From: Sabulicella rubraurantiaca
Lineage (GTDB): Bacteria; Pseudomonadota; Alphaproteobacteria; Acetobacterales; Acetobacteraceae
Length of the DNA: 64,000 nucleotides
Assembly (NCBI RefSeq): GCF_017355885.1
Contig: NZ_JAFEUU010000006.1
Location: forward strand, 62,001-126,000
Reading direction: 5' to 3'
The position numbers and the translations under genes were made by a program. The notes below the pieces were generated by a model. The model was not told the origin of the DNA. It did no database searches and was given only the letters and a program-made list of their open reading frames with translations. This document shows positions 7,578 through 15,476 of the stretch, piece by piece (within the stretch, counting starts at the first letter, position 1; each line of letters opens with the position of its first letter).

Positions 7578-8837
7578 GTGAACGCCGCCGACCCCGCCTT
7601 GCTCATCGACTCCACCGCCCGCGCCGCGCGCGCGGCGGCCACGAGCCTGGCGCGCGCCCCGGGCCCGGCGAAGGACGCGGCGCTGTGCGGGGCCGCCGCC
7701 GCCATCCGCGCCCAGACGGCGGAGATTCTTGCGGCCAACGCCGCCGACCTCGCCGCCGCAACCGGCCTGTCGGCAGCCTTCGCCGACCGGCTGACCCTGA
7801 ACCCCGCGCGGGTGGAAGCGATGGCGAAAGGGCTGGAGGAGATCGCCGCCCTGCCCGATCCGGTCGGCCGCGTGCTGGCGGAATGGACGCGGCCCAATGG
7901 CCTCGTGATCCGCCGCGTCGCGCAGCCCCTGGGTGTGATCGGCATGATCTTCGAAAGCCGCCCCAACGTCACCGCCGATGCGGGCGGGCTGTGCCTCAAG
8001 GCCGGTTCCGCCGTGATCCTGCGTGGCGGCAGCGAGTCCGCGAATTCCGCCCGCGCCATCGCCGCCTGCCTGCGCGAGGGGCTGCGCGAAGCCGGACTTC
8101 CGGAGGATTCCATCCAGCTCGCCCCCACGCAGGACCGCGCGTTTGTCGGCGCCATGCTGGGCGCGGCGGGGCTCGTGGACCTCATCATCCCGCGCGGCGG
8201 CAAGGGGCTGGTGACGCGTGTGATGCGCGAGGCGCGCGTGCCCGTCCTCGCCCATGCCGAAGGGCTCTGCCACACCTTCGTCCACTCCGCCGCCGATCCG
8301 GAAATGGCGCGGCGTATCGTCGCCAATGCCAAGATGCGCCGCACGGGCATTTGCGGTGCGACGGAGACGCTTCTGGTGGACGTGCCTGTGGCGCAATCCC
8401 TGCTGCCCCTCCTGGTCTCCGACCTCGCGGCACTGAGTTGCCACTTCAAGGCCGATGCGCGCGCCCGCGCCGTCTGCCCTGAGCTTCCCGCGGCGACGGA
8501 GGAGGATTTCGCCACCGAATGGCTCGACGCCATGCTGAGCATCGCGGTGGTGGACGGGGTGGAGGGCGCGCTCGCGCATATCCGCCGCTTCGGCTCCGAA
8601 CACACGGAGGCGATCATCACGGAGGATGCGGCAGCGGCTGAGCAATTCCTGGATGGGCTGGATTCCGCCGTGGGGCTGTGGAACGCCTCCACCCAGTTCT
8701 GCGATGGCGGCGAGTTCGGCTTCGGCGCGGAGATCGGCATCGCCACCGGCCGCATGCATGCGCGCGGCCCGGTGGGGCTGGAGCAGCTCTGCACCTATCG
8801 CTACCGCGTGACCGGAACGGGGCAGGTCCGGCCCTGA
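7578..8837 (+). CDS. proA: Glutamate-5-semialdehyde dehydrogenase (gamma-glutamyl phosphate reductase)
   Basis: 419 residues from a GTG start. Second step of proline synthesis: NADPH-dependent reduction of gamma-glutamyl phosphate. Conserved blocks: [35 protein letters not shown] split over the substrate/NADP region, [10 protein letters not shown], and the active-site cysteine in [12 protein letters not shown]. The C-terminus [22 protein letters not shown] matches the family. Length is normal. It opens a run shared by many Alphaproteobacteria (proA, nadD, rsfS, rlmH), here with one extra gene after it; proB is not in the window. Confidence 0.95.
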   Translation: MNAADPALLIDSTARAARAAATSLARAPGPAKDAALCGAAAAIRAQTAEILAANAADLAAATGLSAAFADRLTLNPARVEAMAKGLEEIAALPDPVGRVLAEWTRPNGLVIRRVAQPLGVIGMIFESRPNVTADAGGLCLKAGSAVILRGGSESANSARAIAACLREGLREAGLPEDSIQLAPTQDRAFVGAMLGAAGLVDLIIPRGGKGLVTRVMREARVPVLAHAEGLCHTFVHSAADPEMARRIVANAKMRRTGICGATETLLVDVPVAQSLLPLLVSDLAALSCHFKADARARAVCPELPAATEEDFATEWLDAMLSIAVVDGVEGALAHIRRFGSEHTEAIITEDAAAAEQFLDGLDSAVGLWNASTQFCDGGEFGFGAEIGIATGRMHARGPVGLEQLCTYRYRVTGTGQVRP

Positions 8838-8854
8838 CGCGCCCTTCCCTCCCA

Positions 8855-8884
8855 TTCCCGCGCGCGGCAAGCTGCGCGCGGGAA
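8855..8884 (+). terminator. Strong hairpin between proA and the next gene
   Basis: A perfect 11-base stem TTCCCGCGCGC / GCGCGCGGGAA with an 8-base loop lies 18 bases after the proA stop and ends just before the ribosome site of the following gene. There is no T-tract, so it may be a processing or attenuation hairpin rather than a full terminator. Confidence 0.5.
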
Positions 8885-8899
8885 ACCGGAGGAACGTCC

Positions 8900-9748
8900 A
8901 TGCGTCGTTTGCTTCTTGCCGCCGCCGCGCTCGCCTTCGCGCTGCCTGCCGCCGCTGCCTGCCCGGATGAGGCGGCGGTGCAGGACCTCGCGCGTTCGCT
9001 GCTGGCGAACCAGCCAGCGCAGCCGCTCGAAGGCATGACGGGCCTGCCCGACGGGCAGTGCGCGCAGGATCGGCTCGTCGCCATCCTGTCCCGCGAATGG
9101 GGGCGGCCGGTCGGCTACAAGGTCGGGCTGACCAACGCGGCGGCGCAGCAGCGCTTCGGCTTGGCGCATCCCATCACTGGGACCATCTACGAGGCGACGG
9201 TGCGGAACCGCTCGGGCGCCGAGTTGCCGGCGCGCTTCGGCTCCGTGCCGACGGTGGAGGCGGACCTCATCGTCCGCGTCTCCTCCGAGGCGATCAACGA
9301 CGCGCGTGACCACATGGCGGTGCTGCGCGCCATCGACCAGGTGATCCCCTTCATCGAGATGCCGGACCTCGTGCTGGCGCAGGGCATGAACGGGCCGAAC
9401 CTGCTGGCGATCAATGTCGGCGCGCGACTTGGCGTGGTGGGCGAGCCGATCCCGGTGGAAGCCAGCGAGGATTTCGCCCGCCGCCTCGGCGCCATGACCG
9501 TGGTGCTGGAGAATGGCGAGCGCGAGCTGGCGCGCGCCCCAGGCACCGCGCTGCTCGGCCACCCGCTGAACGTGCTGCCCTGGCTGGCGCAGGACCTGGC
9601 GAGCCGGGGGCGGAGGCTGCGCGTCGGCGACCTCGTCTCGCTCGGTGGCTTCTCGCCGGCGCTGCCGACAGAGGCGGGACGCACCTACACCGTTCGCTAC
9701 GAGGGGCTGATGCCCCAGCCGGTGAGCGTGGTCGTGCGGACACGTTGA
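8900..9748 (+). CDS. Exported 2-keto-4-pentenoate hydratase/FAH-family protein
   Basis: 282 residues. The mature part matches the MhpD-type hydratase branch of the fumarylacetoacetate hydrolase superfamily: GYKVGLTNAAAQQRFG, then VEADLIVRV and VIPFIEMPD, which provide the acidic metal ligands, and AINVGARLG. Unusually, the N-terminus MRRLLLAAAALAFALPAAAAC is a clear signal peptide ending AAA-AC, so the protein is exported; the Cys could also be a lipidation site or disulfide partner. Start ATG 8900 follows GGAGGAA. Its stop overlaps the nadD start by 4 bases (TTGA), so it is coupled to nadD. Substrate unknown. Confidence 0.78.
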   Translation: MRRLLLAAAALAFALPAAAACPDEAAVQDLARSLLANQPAQPLEGMTGLPDGQCAQDRLVAILSREWGRPVGYKVGLTNAAAQQRFGLAHPITGTIYEATVRNRSGAELPARFGSVPTVEADLIVRVSSEAINDARDHMAVLRAIDQVIPFIEMPDLVLAQGMNGPNLLAINVGARLGVVGEPIPVEASEDFARRLGAMTVVLENGERELARAPGTALLGHPLNVLPWLAQDLASRGRRLRVGDLVSLGGFSPALPTEAGRTYTVRYEGLMPQPVSVVVRTR

Positions 9749-10299
9749 GGCGCATCGGGCTGCTGGGCGGGTCGTTCAACCCCGCCCATTCGGGGCATCG
9801 CCACGTCGCGGAGGTGGCGTTGCGCGCGGTGCGGCTCGATCAGGTGTGGCTGCTCGTCTCGCCGGGCAATCCGCTGAAGCCGCGCGCCGGCATGGCGCCC
9901 TTCGCCGAGCGCCTCGCCTCCGCGCGGCGCATCTCCAACGGCGCGCGCATCCTGGCGAGCGACGTGGAGCAGCGCCTGGGCACGCGCCACACGGTGAAGA
10001 CACTGGCGCGGCTGCGGCAACGCTTCCCGCGCGAGGTCTTCGTGCTGGTGATCGGCGCCGACAACATGATCCAGCTGCCGCGTTGGCGCCGCTGGCGTGA
10101 GGTACTGCGCCTGGCCCCGCTGGCGGTGCTGCCCCGGCCGGGCTACACGCGCCGGGCGCTGCGCGGGCAGGTCGCCTCCGTCCTGCGGCACAGGCGACGC
10201 AAGCCGGCGCTTCTGCGCCAGGGCGGTGAATGGGCATTGGTGCCCGCCGCCGAGCGCAGCATTTCCGCCACCGCGATCCGCTCGGGCGCGTTAGGTTAG
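9745..10299 (+). CDS. nadD: Nicotinate-nucleotide adenylyltransferase
   Basis: 184 residues. Converts nicotinate mononucleotide and ATP to deamido-NAD. The nucleotidyltransferase signature GGSFNPAHSGHRH is at residues 8-20 and the second signature ISATAIRSG near the C-terminus; VIGADNMIQLPRWRRW is the family's conserved middle block. The start is TTG 9745 in a 4-base overlap with the previous stop; no ATG gives the GGSFNP motif a usual distance from the N-terminus. Confidence 0.93.
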   Translation: MRRIGLLGGSFNPAHSGHRHVAEVALRAVRLDQVWLLVSPGNPLKPRAGMAPFAERLASARRISNGARILASDVEQRLGTRHTVKTLARLRQRFPREVFVLVIGADNMIQLPRWRRWREVLRLAPLAVLPRPGYTRRALRGQVASVLRHRRRKPALLRQGGEWALVPAAERSISATAIRSGALG

Positions 10300-10320
10300 A
10301 CACGAGGTCAGGGAGGCCGC

Positions 10321-11082
10321 ATGGCGCGCAGCACCGACGATTCGAAGCCCCGCAGGCCGAGCGCATCGCGCGCGGCGAAGCCCGCGGCCGCGCCCGCCAA
10401 ACAGGCCGGCGCCAGCCGGACGCCAGGCGGGTGGCCCAAGGCCGTCCAGGTGGCTTCCAGCCGGACGGCCACCGCCAAGGCCCCGGCCAAGCGCGCCGGC
10501 ATGACCAAGACGGCCGCGAAGCCGGAGCGGGCGCGCATTGCCCCCACCACGGCCGATGTGCGTGCCGCCCCGCGCAGCCGCGCCGCGAAGCCAGAGGCGG
10601 CGAAATCTGCGGCGGCGAAGGGCAGCGCGGCCGCCTCCGTCACGGACACCAAGGCGGCCTCCGCCGCGGGGCCGCGCCCGCGCGCCGCGCGCCGCAAGGG
10701 TCCGCCCGCCGATCCGGGCCGGCTGGACCGCCTCGTCGCCGCCGCGGTGAAGAGCCTGGAGGATGACAAGGCCGAGGACGTGACGGTGCTGGACGTGACC
10801 GGCCGCGCTTCCTTCACCGACCGCATGGTCATCGCCACCGGCCTCGCCGACCGGCAGATCCAGGCCATGGCCGCGCATCTGGACGAGGCGCTGGGCAAGG
10901 AAGGGCTGAAGCTGCGCAAGGACGCAGTGCAGGCAAGCGAGGACTGGGTGCTGATCGACGCGGGCGACCTCGTCATCCACCTGTTCAAGCCGGAAGCGCG
11001 GCTGGTCTACGACCTCGAGAAGATGTGGGGCCCCGACTCCCCGCTCGGCGAGGCGGGTCCGGGCGAGGTGTCGCCGATCTGA
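10321..11082 (+). CDS. rsfS: Ribosomal silencing factor RsfS with long Ala/Lys-rich N-terminal extension
   Basis: 253 residues, about twice the usual 110-130. The conserved RsfS domain is at about 133-240: [61 protein letters not shown] and YDLEKMW. It binds uL14 (RplN) on the large subunit and blocks subunit joining when nutrients fall. The first 130 residues are a basic Ala/Lys/Arg/Pro-rich stretch with no motif, resembling disordered nucleic-acid-binding tails. The ATG at 10321 has a GGTCAGGGAGG sequence upstream. Lies between nadD and rlmH, the common order in this class. Confidence 0.92.
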   Translation: MARSTDDSKPRRPSASRAAKPAAAPAKQAGASRTPGGWPKAVQVASSRTATAKAPAKRAGMTKTAAKPERARIAPTTADVRAAPRSRAAKPEAAKSAAAKGSAAASVTDTKAASAAGPRPRAARRKGPPADPGRLDRLVAAAVKSLEDDKAEDVTVLDVTGRASFTDRMVIATGLADRQIQAMAAHLDEALGKEGLKLRKDAVQASEDWVLIDAGDLVIHLFKPEARLVYDLEKMWGPDSPLGEAGPGEVSPI

Positions 11083-11546
11083 AGGCACGTCTTCTCGCGG
11101 TCGGGCGGTTCAAGGGCGGGGCGGAGGCGGCGCTCTTCGCGCAATACAATGGGCGGCTGCGTCCGCCCCTCGCCTTGCAGGAATTCCCGGAAGGGCGCGG
11201 CGCGCCGGCCGAGATCCGCGCGCGGGAAGCGCAAGCCATCCTCGCCGCCCTGCCGCCGCGCGCCCTGCTGGTGGCGCTGGATCTGGGCGGGCAGGCGCCG
11301 TCCTCTGAGGCGCTGGCGCGGCTCTGTGCCCGCTGGGAGGAAAGCGCGCGGCCGATCTGCTTCGCCATTGGTGGCGCGGAGGGGCTGGACCCTTCGGTGA
11401 CCGGTCAGGCGGAGGCGGTGCTGTCGCTCGGCCCGCTGACGTGGCCACATCTGCTGGTGCGGGCGCTGTTGGCGGAGCAGCTGTTCCGCGCGCAATGCAT
11501 CCGGACCAACCACCCTTATCACCGGGAATGGCGGCCGGGCGGATGA
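11079..11546 (+). CDS. rlmH: 23S rRNA (pseudouridine1915-N3)-methyltransferase
   Basis: 155 residues, the normal length. SPOUT-class methyltransferase that methylates pseudouridine 1915 in helix 69. Visible: [23 protein letters not shown] at the N-terminus, [17 protein letters not shown], the cofactor knot [13 protein letters not shown], and the C-terminus HPYHREW. The best-fitting start is CTG at 11079, which overlaps the rsfS stop (CTGA); it gives the canonical N-terminus. The only in-frame ATG (11025) would add 18 residues encoded inside rsfS. Confidence 0.9.
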   Translation: MKARLLAVGRFKGGAEAALFAQYNGRLRPPLALQEFPEGRGAPAEIRAREAQAILAALPPRALLVALDLGGQAPSSEALARLCARWEESARPICFAIGGAEGLDPSVTGQAEAVLSLGPLTWPHLLVRALLAEQLFRAQCIRTNHPYHREWRPGG

Positions 11547-11564
11547 AGCCTTCTCTAAAAAGAA

Positions 11565-11597
11565 GCGCTCCGGCCTAAGGGGGGAAGGCCGGAGCGC
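11565..11597 (-). terminator. Rho-independent terminator, hairpin A of a tandem pair
   Basis: Perfect 12-base stem (GCGCTCCGGCCT / AGGCCGGAGCGC) with loop AAGGGGGGA. On the minus strand it is followed by TTCTTTTT, so it ends the PEP-CTERM transcript; on the plus strand it also follows rlmH. Confidence 0.8.
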
Positions 11598-11602
11598 CGA
11601 AA

Positions 11603-11630
11603 CCTGAAACCTAAGGGGGAAGGGTTCAGG
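11603..11630 (-). terminator. Hairpin B overlapping the PEP-CTERM stop codon
   Basis: Arms CCTGAAACCT and AGGGTTCAGG pair at 9 of 10 positions with loop AAGGGGGA, nearly the loop of hairpin A. It includes the PEP-CTERM stop codon (11626-11628). The two hairpins share CCTAAGGGGG and AAGG. Confidence 0.5.
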
Positions 11631-12306
11631 CGTTCTTGCGGCGCAGCATGCCGAGGCCGAGCAGGCCGGCGCCGAGCAGGGCGAGACCTGCGGGGGCGGG
11701 CACCGGGACGTTCGGGGTCCCAAGGGAGATCCCGAAGAAGGTCTCGTTGCCGGCTTGGGCGCCGGTGAGCGTGGCGGCCAGGCCGATGCGGTTGGTGCCC
11801 GTGGCGAAGAAGGGCTGGGCGGCGGCCGCCTGCTGCTGGTCGAGCTTGAAGGCGAAGCCCGAGTTGCCGGTGCCCTGGGCGGTGGTGGGGAAGTCCACCT
11901 GCGAGAAGGCGCCCGAGTTCCACAGGGCGGTGCCGTTGGCGCTGTAGATGGTGAGCACCAGGTTCGTCAGCGTGATGCCGTTATTGCCACTGTTGACGCC
12001 GGGCTCAGCCGCGTTCAGCACGATGCGCAGGTCGGCCGCGGTGATGGGGGTGAGGCTGCTGAGGGCCACCGTCTGCGTCTGCGAGTTGCCGGTCTTGGCG
12101 TCGCCCGTGATGACGTCCTGGGTGCCGTTCCAGCTGACGGAACCCTGCTCGGTCCCATTCTTCTGCACGGTGAGGATGGTCTCGACGGCGCCGATGCCGG
12201 TGCCCTGCAGATCAATCACGCTGTCGAACACAAGCGCGGCCTGCGAGGGCAGTGCGACAGAGCAGGCCAAGACAGCTGCACAGGCGGTAGTCTTCAGAAC
12301 ATTCAT
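11626..12306 (-). CDS. PEP-CTERM-type sorted exoprotein (VPxPA variant)
   Basis: 226 residues. Signal peptide ends at about 23 (ALPSQA-A). The mature part is Asn/Thr/Ser-rich (for example NGTEQGSVSWNGTQDV and NNGITLTNLVLTIYSANG) and looks like a beta-sandwich surface protein. The C-terminus is a sorting signal: VPVPAPAGLALLGAGLLGLG followed by MLRRKNA, i.e. a VPxPA box, hydrophobic helix and Arg cluster recognised by an exosortase. GGGAGA precedes the ATG at 12306. A sigma-54-type element lies 75 bases upstream, as known for PEP-CTERM genes controlled by the PrsK/PrsR system. The exosortase is not in this window. Confidence 0.85.
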   Translation of the reverse strand: MNVLKTTACAAVLACSVALPSQAALVFDSVIDLQGTGIGAVETILTVQKNGTEQGSVSWNGTQDVITGDAKTGNSQTQTVALSSLTPITAADLRIVLNAAEPGVNSGNNGITLTNLVLTIYSANGTALWNSGAFSQVDFPTTAQGTGNSGFAFKLDQQQAAAAQPFFATGTNRIGLAATLTGAQAGNETFFGISLGTPNVPVPAPAGLALLGAGLLGLGMLRRKNA

Positions 12307-12380
12307 TGCGTGTCTCCCGAGTGTGCTGGCAGACCCTCAGGTACCGGGCTGCGCAGTGTGGATTGATCCACGCCTTTTGC

Positions 12381-12398
12381 AAGCAAGAGCTGTGCCAA
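12381..12398 (-). promoter_or_regulatory. Sigma-54 (-24/-12) promoter of the PEP-CTERM gene
   Basis: Minus-strand sequence TTGGCACAGCTCTTGCTT fits the RpoN consensus TGGCAC-N5-TTGC with the obligatory GG-N10-GC spacing. The predicted start at about 12371 gives a leader of about 65 bases. Confidence 0.75.
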
Positions 12399-12405
12399 CA
12401 TCAAG

Positions 12406-12505
12406 AATGCTGGATTTTCAGGAGTTTGCGATCGTTGCGCTGTCGATCCGGGAAAGGGTGTAAAGCAAATCGACTCATTCCCTTGAATAATGTTTATCCA
12501 GCATT
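12406..12505. repeat. Inverted repeat AATGCTGGAT / ATCCAGCATT around the AT-rich trough
   Basis: Arms at 12406-12415 and 12496-12505 are exactly complementary. Relative to the sigma-54 start the outer arm is about 130 bases upstream, where activator sites of RpoN promoters usually lie. Function is inferred from position only. Confidence 0.4.
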
Positions 12506-12754
12506 GTTATGCTATTTTTTGGTGATAATCCTAATAAAGAGACTTAACGGGTGATCGCTTCCATGGGAGCCGGTCCGGCCTGACACCTGTATCCCGGCAA
12601 GCGGAGCGTCGCGTCCGCAAGTCTCGTCCTTTGAGGAGCGGCCCAACAAAGCGAATGCATGCGACATCCCCAAGGTCCGGCCGGACCTTGGAGACCGATC
12701 TTCAGAAGAGATAGATGGCGTCCCGCCACGCCGAAGCGCGGCGGTGGCAGACCT

Positions 12755-12892
12755 TCAGCCCATCCACTCCTCGATCAGATCGCGGATTTCCTCGGGCGAC
12801 AATAGATCGGCCCGGTTCTCATCCTCGGCAGCGTCGCAATGGGGCAGGGTTTCGGGAGAAAGGGCGCTTTTCACGTCTTGCTTATCCGGCAT
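12755..12892 (-). CDS. Small acidic hypothetical protein (45 residues)
   Basis: Begins ATG 12892 and reads MPDKQDVKSALSPETLPHC, then an acidic stretch ending SPEEIRDLIEEWMG before a TGA. It is strongly acidic with an amphipathic C-terminal helix, the pattern of small regulatory or anti-factor peptides, but I recognise no family. A ribosome site is weak, and codon third positions are less GC-rich than in neighbouring genes. It could be a chance frame. Confidence 0.35.
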   Translation of the reverse strand: MPDKQDVKSALSPETLPHCDAAEDENRADLLSPEEIRDLIEEWMG

Positions 12893-13008
12893 GTTCTATC
12901 GAACCGCCCCAACGGGAGAGGCTCGGACCCAGTTGCACGCGCCCTTCCGGGCAGGCGCGGATTTCGGTAATGCGGCGCCAGACGTCCCGCCTGGAGGAAA
13001 CCCAGTTC

Positions 13009-14100
13009 ATGAACCGCCGTCTCGTCCTGGGCGCCGCTGCCGCGGCCGCCCCCGCCGCCCTCCTGGCGGCCCCCGCCGTCGCCCAGACCCATCCCGAGGT
13101 GCGCTGGCGCTTCCAGTCCTCCTTCCCCCGCAACCTCGACGTGCTCTACGGCACGGCGGAGCGGATCGGTAACCGCGTCGCGGCGCTGACCGAGAACCGC
13201 TTCCGCATCACGCCCTTCCCGGCCGGAGAGATCGTGCCTGGACTGCAGGTGCTGGACGCGGTGCAGAACGGCACCATCGAGTGCGGCCACACCGCCTCCT
13301 ACTGGTATATCGGCAAGGAGCCGGGCTTCGCCTTCTTCACCGCCATTCCCTTCGGCCTCAACACCCGCCAGCTCACCGCTTGGCTACGCCATGGCGGCGG
13401 TAATCAGTTCGCCGACCAGCTCTTCGCAGAATACAACATCGTCGGCTTCCCGGCGGGCGACACGGGCGCGCAGATGGGCGGCTGGTTCCGCAACGAGATC
13501 CGCTCGCTGCAGGACGTGCAGGGGCTGAAGTTCCGCATCTCCGGCCTGGCCGGGCGCGTCTTTCAGGCGATGGGCGCCGCGCCGCAGCTCACCGCGCCCG
13601 CCGACATCTACCCGGCGCTGGAGCGCGGCGTGATCGATGGGACGGAGTTCACCGGCCCGCACGATGACGAGCGCCTGGGCTTCTTCCGCGTGGCGCGCTT
13701 CTACTACGCGCCCGGCTGGTTCGAGCCCTCGGCGCGGCTGCACATGATGACCAATCGCCGTGCCTACGAGGCGCTGCCGCAGCTCTACAAGGATGCTCTG
13801 CAGATCGCCTGCGCCGAGGCGGATAGCGAGATGGTGAGCCGCTACGACCACCTGCACCCGCAGGCGCTGCGCCGCCTCGTCGCCGCGGGCGCGCAGCTGC
13901 GCTTCTATCCGCGCGAGGTGATGCAGGCCGCCTGGCGCGCCAACGAGGCGCTGATGGCGGAGCTCGCCGGGCAGAACCAGCGCTTCCGCACCATTTGGGA
14001 AAGCTACCGCCCCTACCGGTCGGAGCTATTCCAGTGGTTCCGCGTGGCTGAGAATTCCTTCGACAACTTCGCCTTCGCCGCCACCGCCCAGGGTGGCTGA
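13009..14100 (+). CDS. TRAP transporter solute-binding protein (DctP/TakP type)
   Basis: 363 residues. Periplasmic receptor of a tripartite ATP-independent periplasmic transporter. An Arg-Arg followed by hydrophobic Ala-rich signal (MNRRLVLGAAAAAAPAALLAAPAVAQ) suggests Tat or Sec export. The DctP fold is evident: TENRFRITPFPAGEIVPGLQVLDAVQNGTIECG, LKFRISGLAGRVFQAMGA with the carboxylate-binding Arg, and ALERGVIDGTEF. The pattern YYAPGWFEPSARLHM points to the oxo-acid (TakP) branch. GGAGGAAA precedes ATG 13009. No DctQ/DctM membrane subunits are nearby, so it is an orphan receptor. Confidence 0.88.
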   Translation: MNRRLVLGAAAAAAPAALLAAPAVAQTHPEVRWRFQSSFPRNLDVLYGTAERIGNRVAALTENRFRITPFPAGEIVPGLQVLDAVQNGTIECGHTASYWYIGKEPGFAFFTAIPFGLNTRQLTAWLRHGGGNQFADQLFAEYNIVGFPAGDTGAQMGGWFRNEIRSLQDVQGLKFRISGLAGRVFQAMGAAPQLTAPADIYPALERGVIDGTEFTGPHDDERLGFFRVARFYYAPGWFEPSARLHMMTNRRAYEALPQLYKDALQIACAEADSEMVSRYDHLHPQALRRLVAAGAQLRFYPREVMQAAWRANEALMAELAGQNQRFRTIWESYRPYRSELFQWFRVAENSFDNFAFAATAQGG

Positions 14101-14146
14101 ACGGAGAGGCTAACAGGGACGGATCTCCCTTTCGGGTCGCAACGGG

Positions 14147-14174
14147 AAAGCCGCGCCAGCCCTGGCGCGGCTTT
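14147..14174 (+). terminator. Terminator after the TRAP receptor gene
   Basis: Perfect 13-base inverted repeat AAAGCCGCGCCAG / CTGGCGCGGCTTT with two bases between the arms (inner pairs will open to form the loop). The last T bases merge into TTTCTGCGTT. Confidence 0.8.
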
Positions 14175-14232
14175 CTGCGTTAGGCCCCCAGCGTCGGCTT
14201 TCTCTGCCGGGTTACGCGGAATGGAGATGTGT

Positions 14233-14469
14233 ATGTTCCAAAAGCTTTGCATGGCGGCTGGCCTCGCCGCGCTTCTCGGCACCACGGCCTGCACCAATCC
14301 CTATAGCGAAGGCCAGCGTGCGGCCGGCGGTGGTCTGATCGGCGCGGGTGCGGGTGCTGCGATCGGTGGTCTGGCTGGTGGCGGTTCGGGTGCTGCGATT
14401 GGTGCGGTGACAGGCGGCGCGGTGGGCGCAGCTACGGGCGTGCTGACCACGCCGCAGCGCCGCTACTGA
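14233..14469 (+). CDS. Small glycine-zipper lipoprotein
   Basis: 78 residues from ATG 14233, chosen because GGAG lies 6 bases before it; an alternative ATG at 14221 adds four residues. Signal peptide MFQKLCMAAGLAALLGTTAC carries a lipobox. The mature protein is almost wholly a glycine zipper (GGGLIGAGAGAAIGGLAGGGSGAAIG and on), ending TTPQRRY. Proteins of this YMGG-like kind insert a helical hairpin in the outer membrane; function unknown. It is preceded by a terminator, so it has its own promoter. Confidence 0.75.
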   Translation: MFQKLCMAAGLAALLGTTACTNPYSEGQRAAGGGLIGAGAGAAIGGLAGGGSGAAIGAVTGGAVGAATGVLTTPQRRY

Positions 14470-14684
14470 TGAGATGCGGGGCCGCTCCGGCGGTCCCGCC
14501 GCACGCCGGCCCTGAGGCGGAGCGGCATCATCGAAAAGGGTGGTGACGCGGGCCGCCAGGCATATCGGGGTGCAGTGCGCCAGATCGCTGGAGAGTGAGA
14601 GGGCAGCGACGGCAGGCCCGCGTCCGACACAATAATGTCACAACGCGGGTTCCGGTTGCATCAACCTTGTTCCATCCTCCCGCG

Positions 14685-15452
14685 ATGCAGCACGCCCCTC
14701 CCGCCACGATCCGCGAAGCCTCACCCCTGGGCCGCGTGCTGGCGATTGAGCGCGCCACGCTGAACGCCATCCCGGCGCCGCGCCAGCGCTTCCTGGGGCC
14801 GTTGATCCTGCGCGCCTTCCACGGCGGGACAGGTCGCGCCAACGCTGCCATGGCCCTTGCGCCCGAGGATGTTTCCGATCCGCTGGTGATGCTGGAGGAG
14901 GTGCGACGCTTCTACGATGCGCTCGGTATCCGGCCGCGCCTGCGCTCCACGCCGCTCGACCCGCCCGGCCTGAGCGAAGCGGCGCGGGCTGCGGGGTGGC
15001 GGGACTATGACGAATCGCTGGTGCTGCACGGCTCACTTTCCCCGATCGCGCAACAGGAGGCGGCGTTGGAGGTGCTGACGACGCCTGAAGAACGCTGGAT
15101 GGCGGTGCTGGCGACCGCGGAGCATCAGGTCGAGGCGCGGCGGCGCGAGAAGCGCGAGGGTGCGGCTCTGATGGCCGTCCCCTGCGCCTGGCTGCTGCTG
15201 GAGGACGCCGCCAGCCTCTTCGTGGTGGCGGACGGGCCGCTCTGCGGAATCTTCGACTTGGCGGTGCGTCCCGAGGCAAGGCGACGGGGCTTGGCACGGC
15301 GCATCGTGGCGGCTGGGGCAGACTGGGCGCTGCGGCAGGGCTGCACCCATGGCTACCTGCAGGTGAGCGCGACGAATCACGCGTCACTCGCGCTCAACAC
15401 CGGAATGGGTTTCGGGGAAAGCCACCGCTACCGGTATCTTTCCCCCAGATAG
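14685..15452 (+). CDS. GNAT-family N-acetyltransferase
   Basis: 255 residues. The C-terminal half holds the GNAT fold: AASLFVVADGPLCGIFDLAVRPEARRRGLARRIVAAG contains strand beta4, the acetyl-CoA pyrophosphate-binding R-R-x-G-L-A loop and alpha3, followed by GYLQVSATNHASLALNTGMGFGESHRYRYL, the usual C-terminal signature. The N-terminal half resembles the less conserved half of the double-GNAT fold. Substrate unknown. Start ATG 14685 (MQHAPPATIREA); an open frame continues upstream without protein-like sequence. Confidence 0.82.
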   Translation: MQHAPPATIREASPLGRVLAIERATLNAIPAPRQRFLGPLILRAFHGGTGRANAAMALAPEDVSDPLVMLEEVRRFYDALGIRPRLRSTPLDPPGLSEAARAAGWRDYDESLVLHGSLSPIAQQEAALEVLTTPEERWMAVLATAEHQVEARRREKREGAALMAVPCAWLLLEDAASLFVVADGPLCGIFDLAVRPEARRRGLARRIVAAGADWALRQGCTHGYLQVSATNHASLALNTGMGFGESHRYRYLSPR

Positions 15453-15476
15453 CCGCTTCGGCCGAAGCCGGAAATT

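Larger units (their letters stand above)
12307..12754. other. 448-bp intergenic region with an AT-rich trough
   Basis: No convincing gene on either strand. It contains the sigma-54 element of the PEP-CTERM gene, a 10-base inverted repeat with 80-base spacing (12406-12415 and 12496-12505), and a segment of about 28% GC at 12481-12540, against roughly 70% in the rest of the window. The part from 12555 to 12754 shows nothing I recognise. Confidence 0.6.

Noticed and set aside
12483-12513. TTGAAT ... TATGCT as a sigma-70 promoter in the AT-rich trough
   Set aside because: Spacing of 19 bases is poor and no gene follows within 350 bases; AT-richness alone produces such matches.
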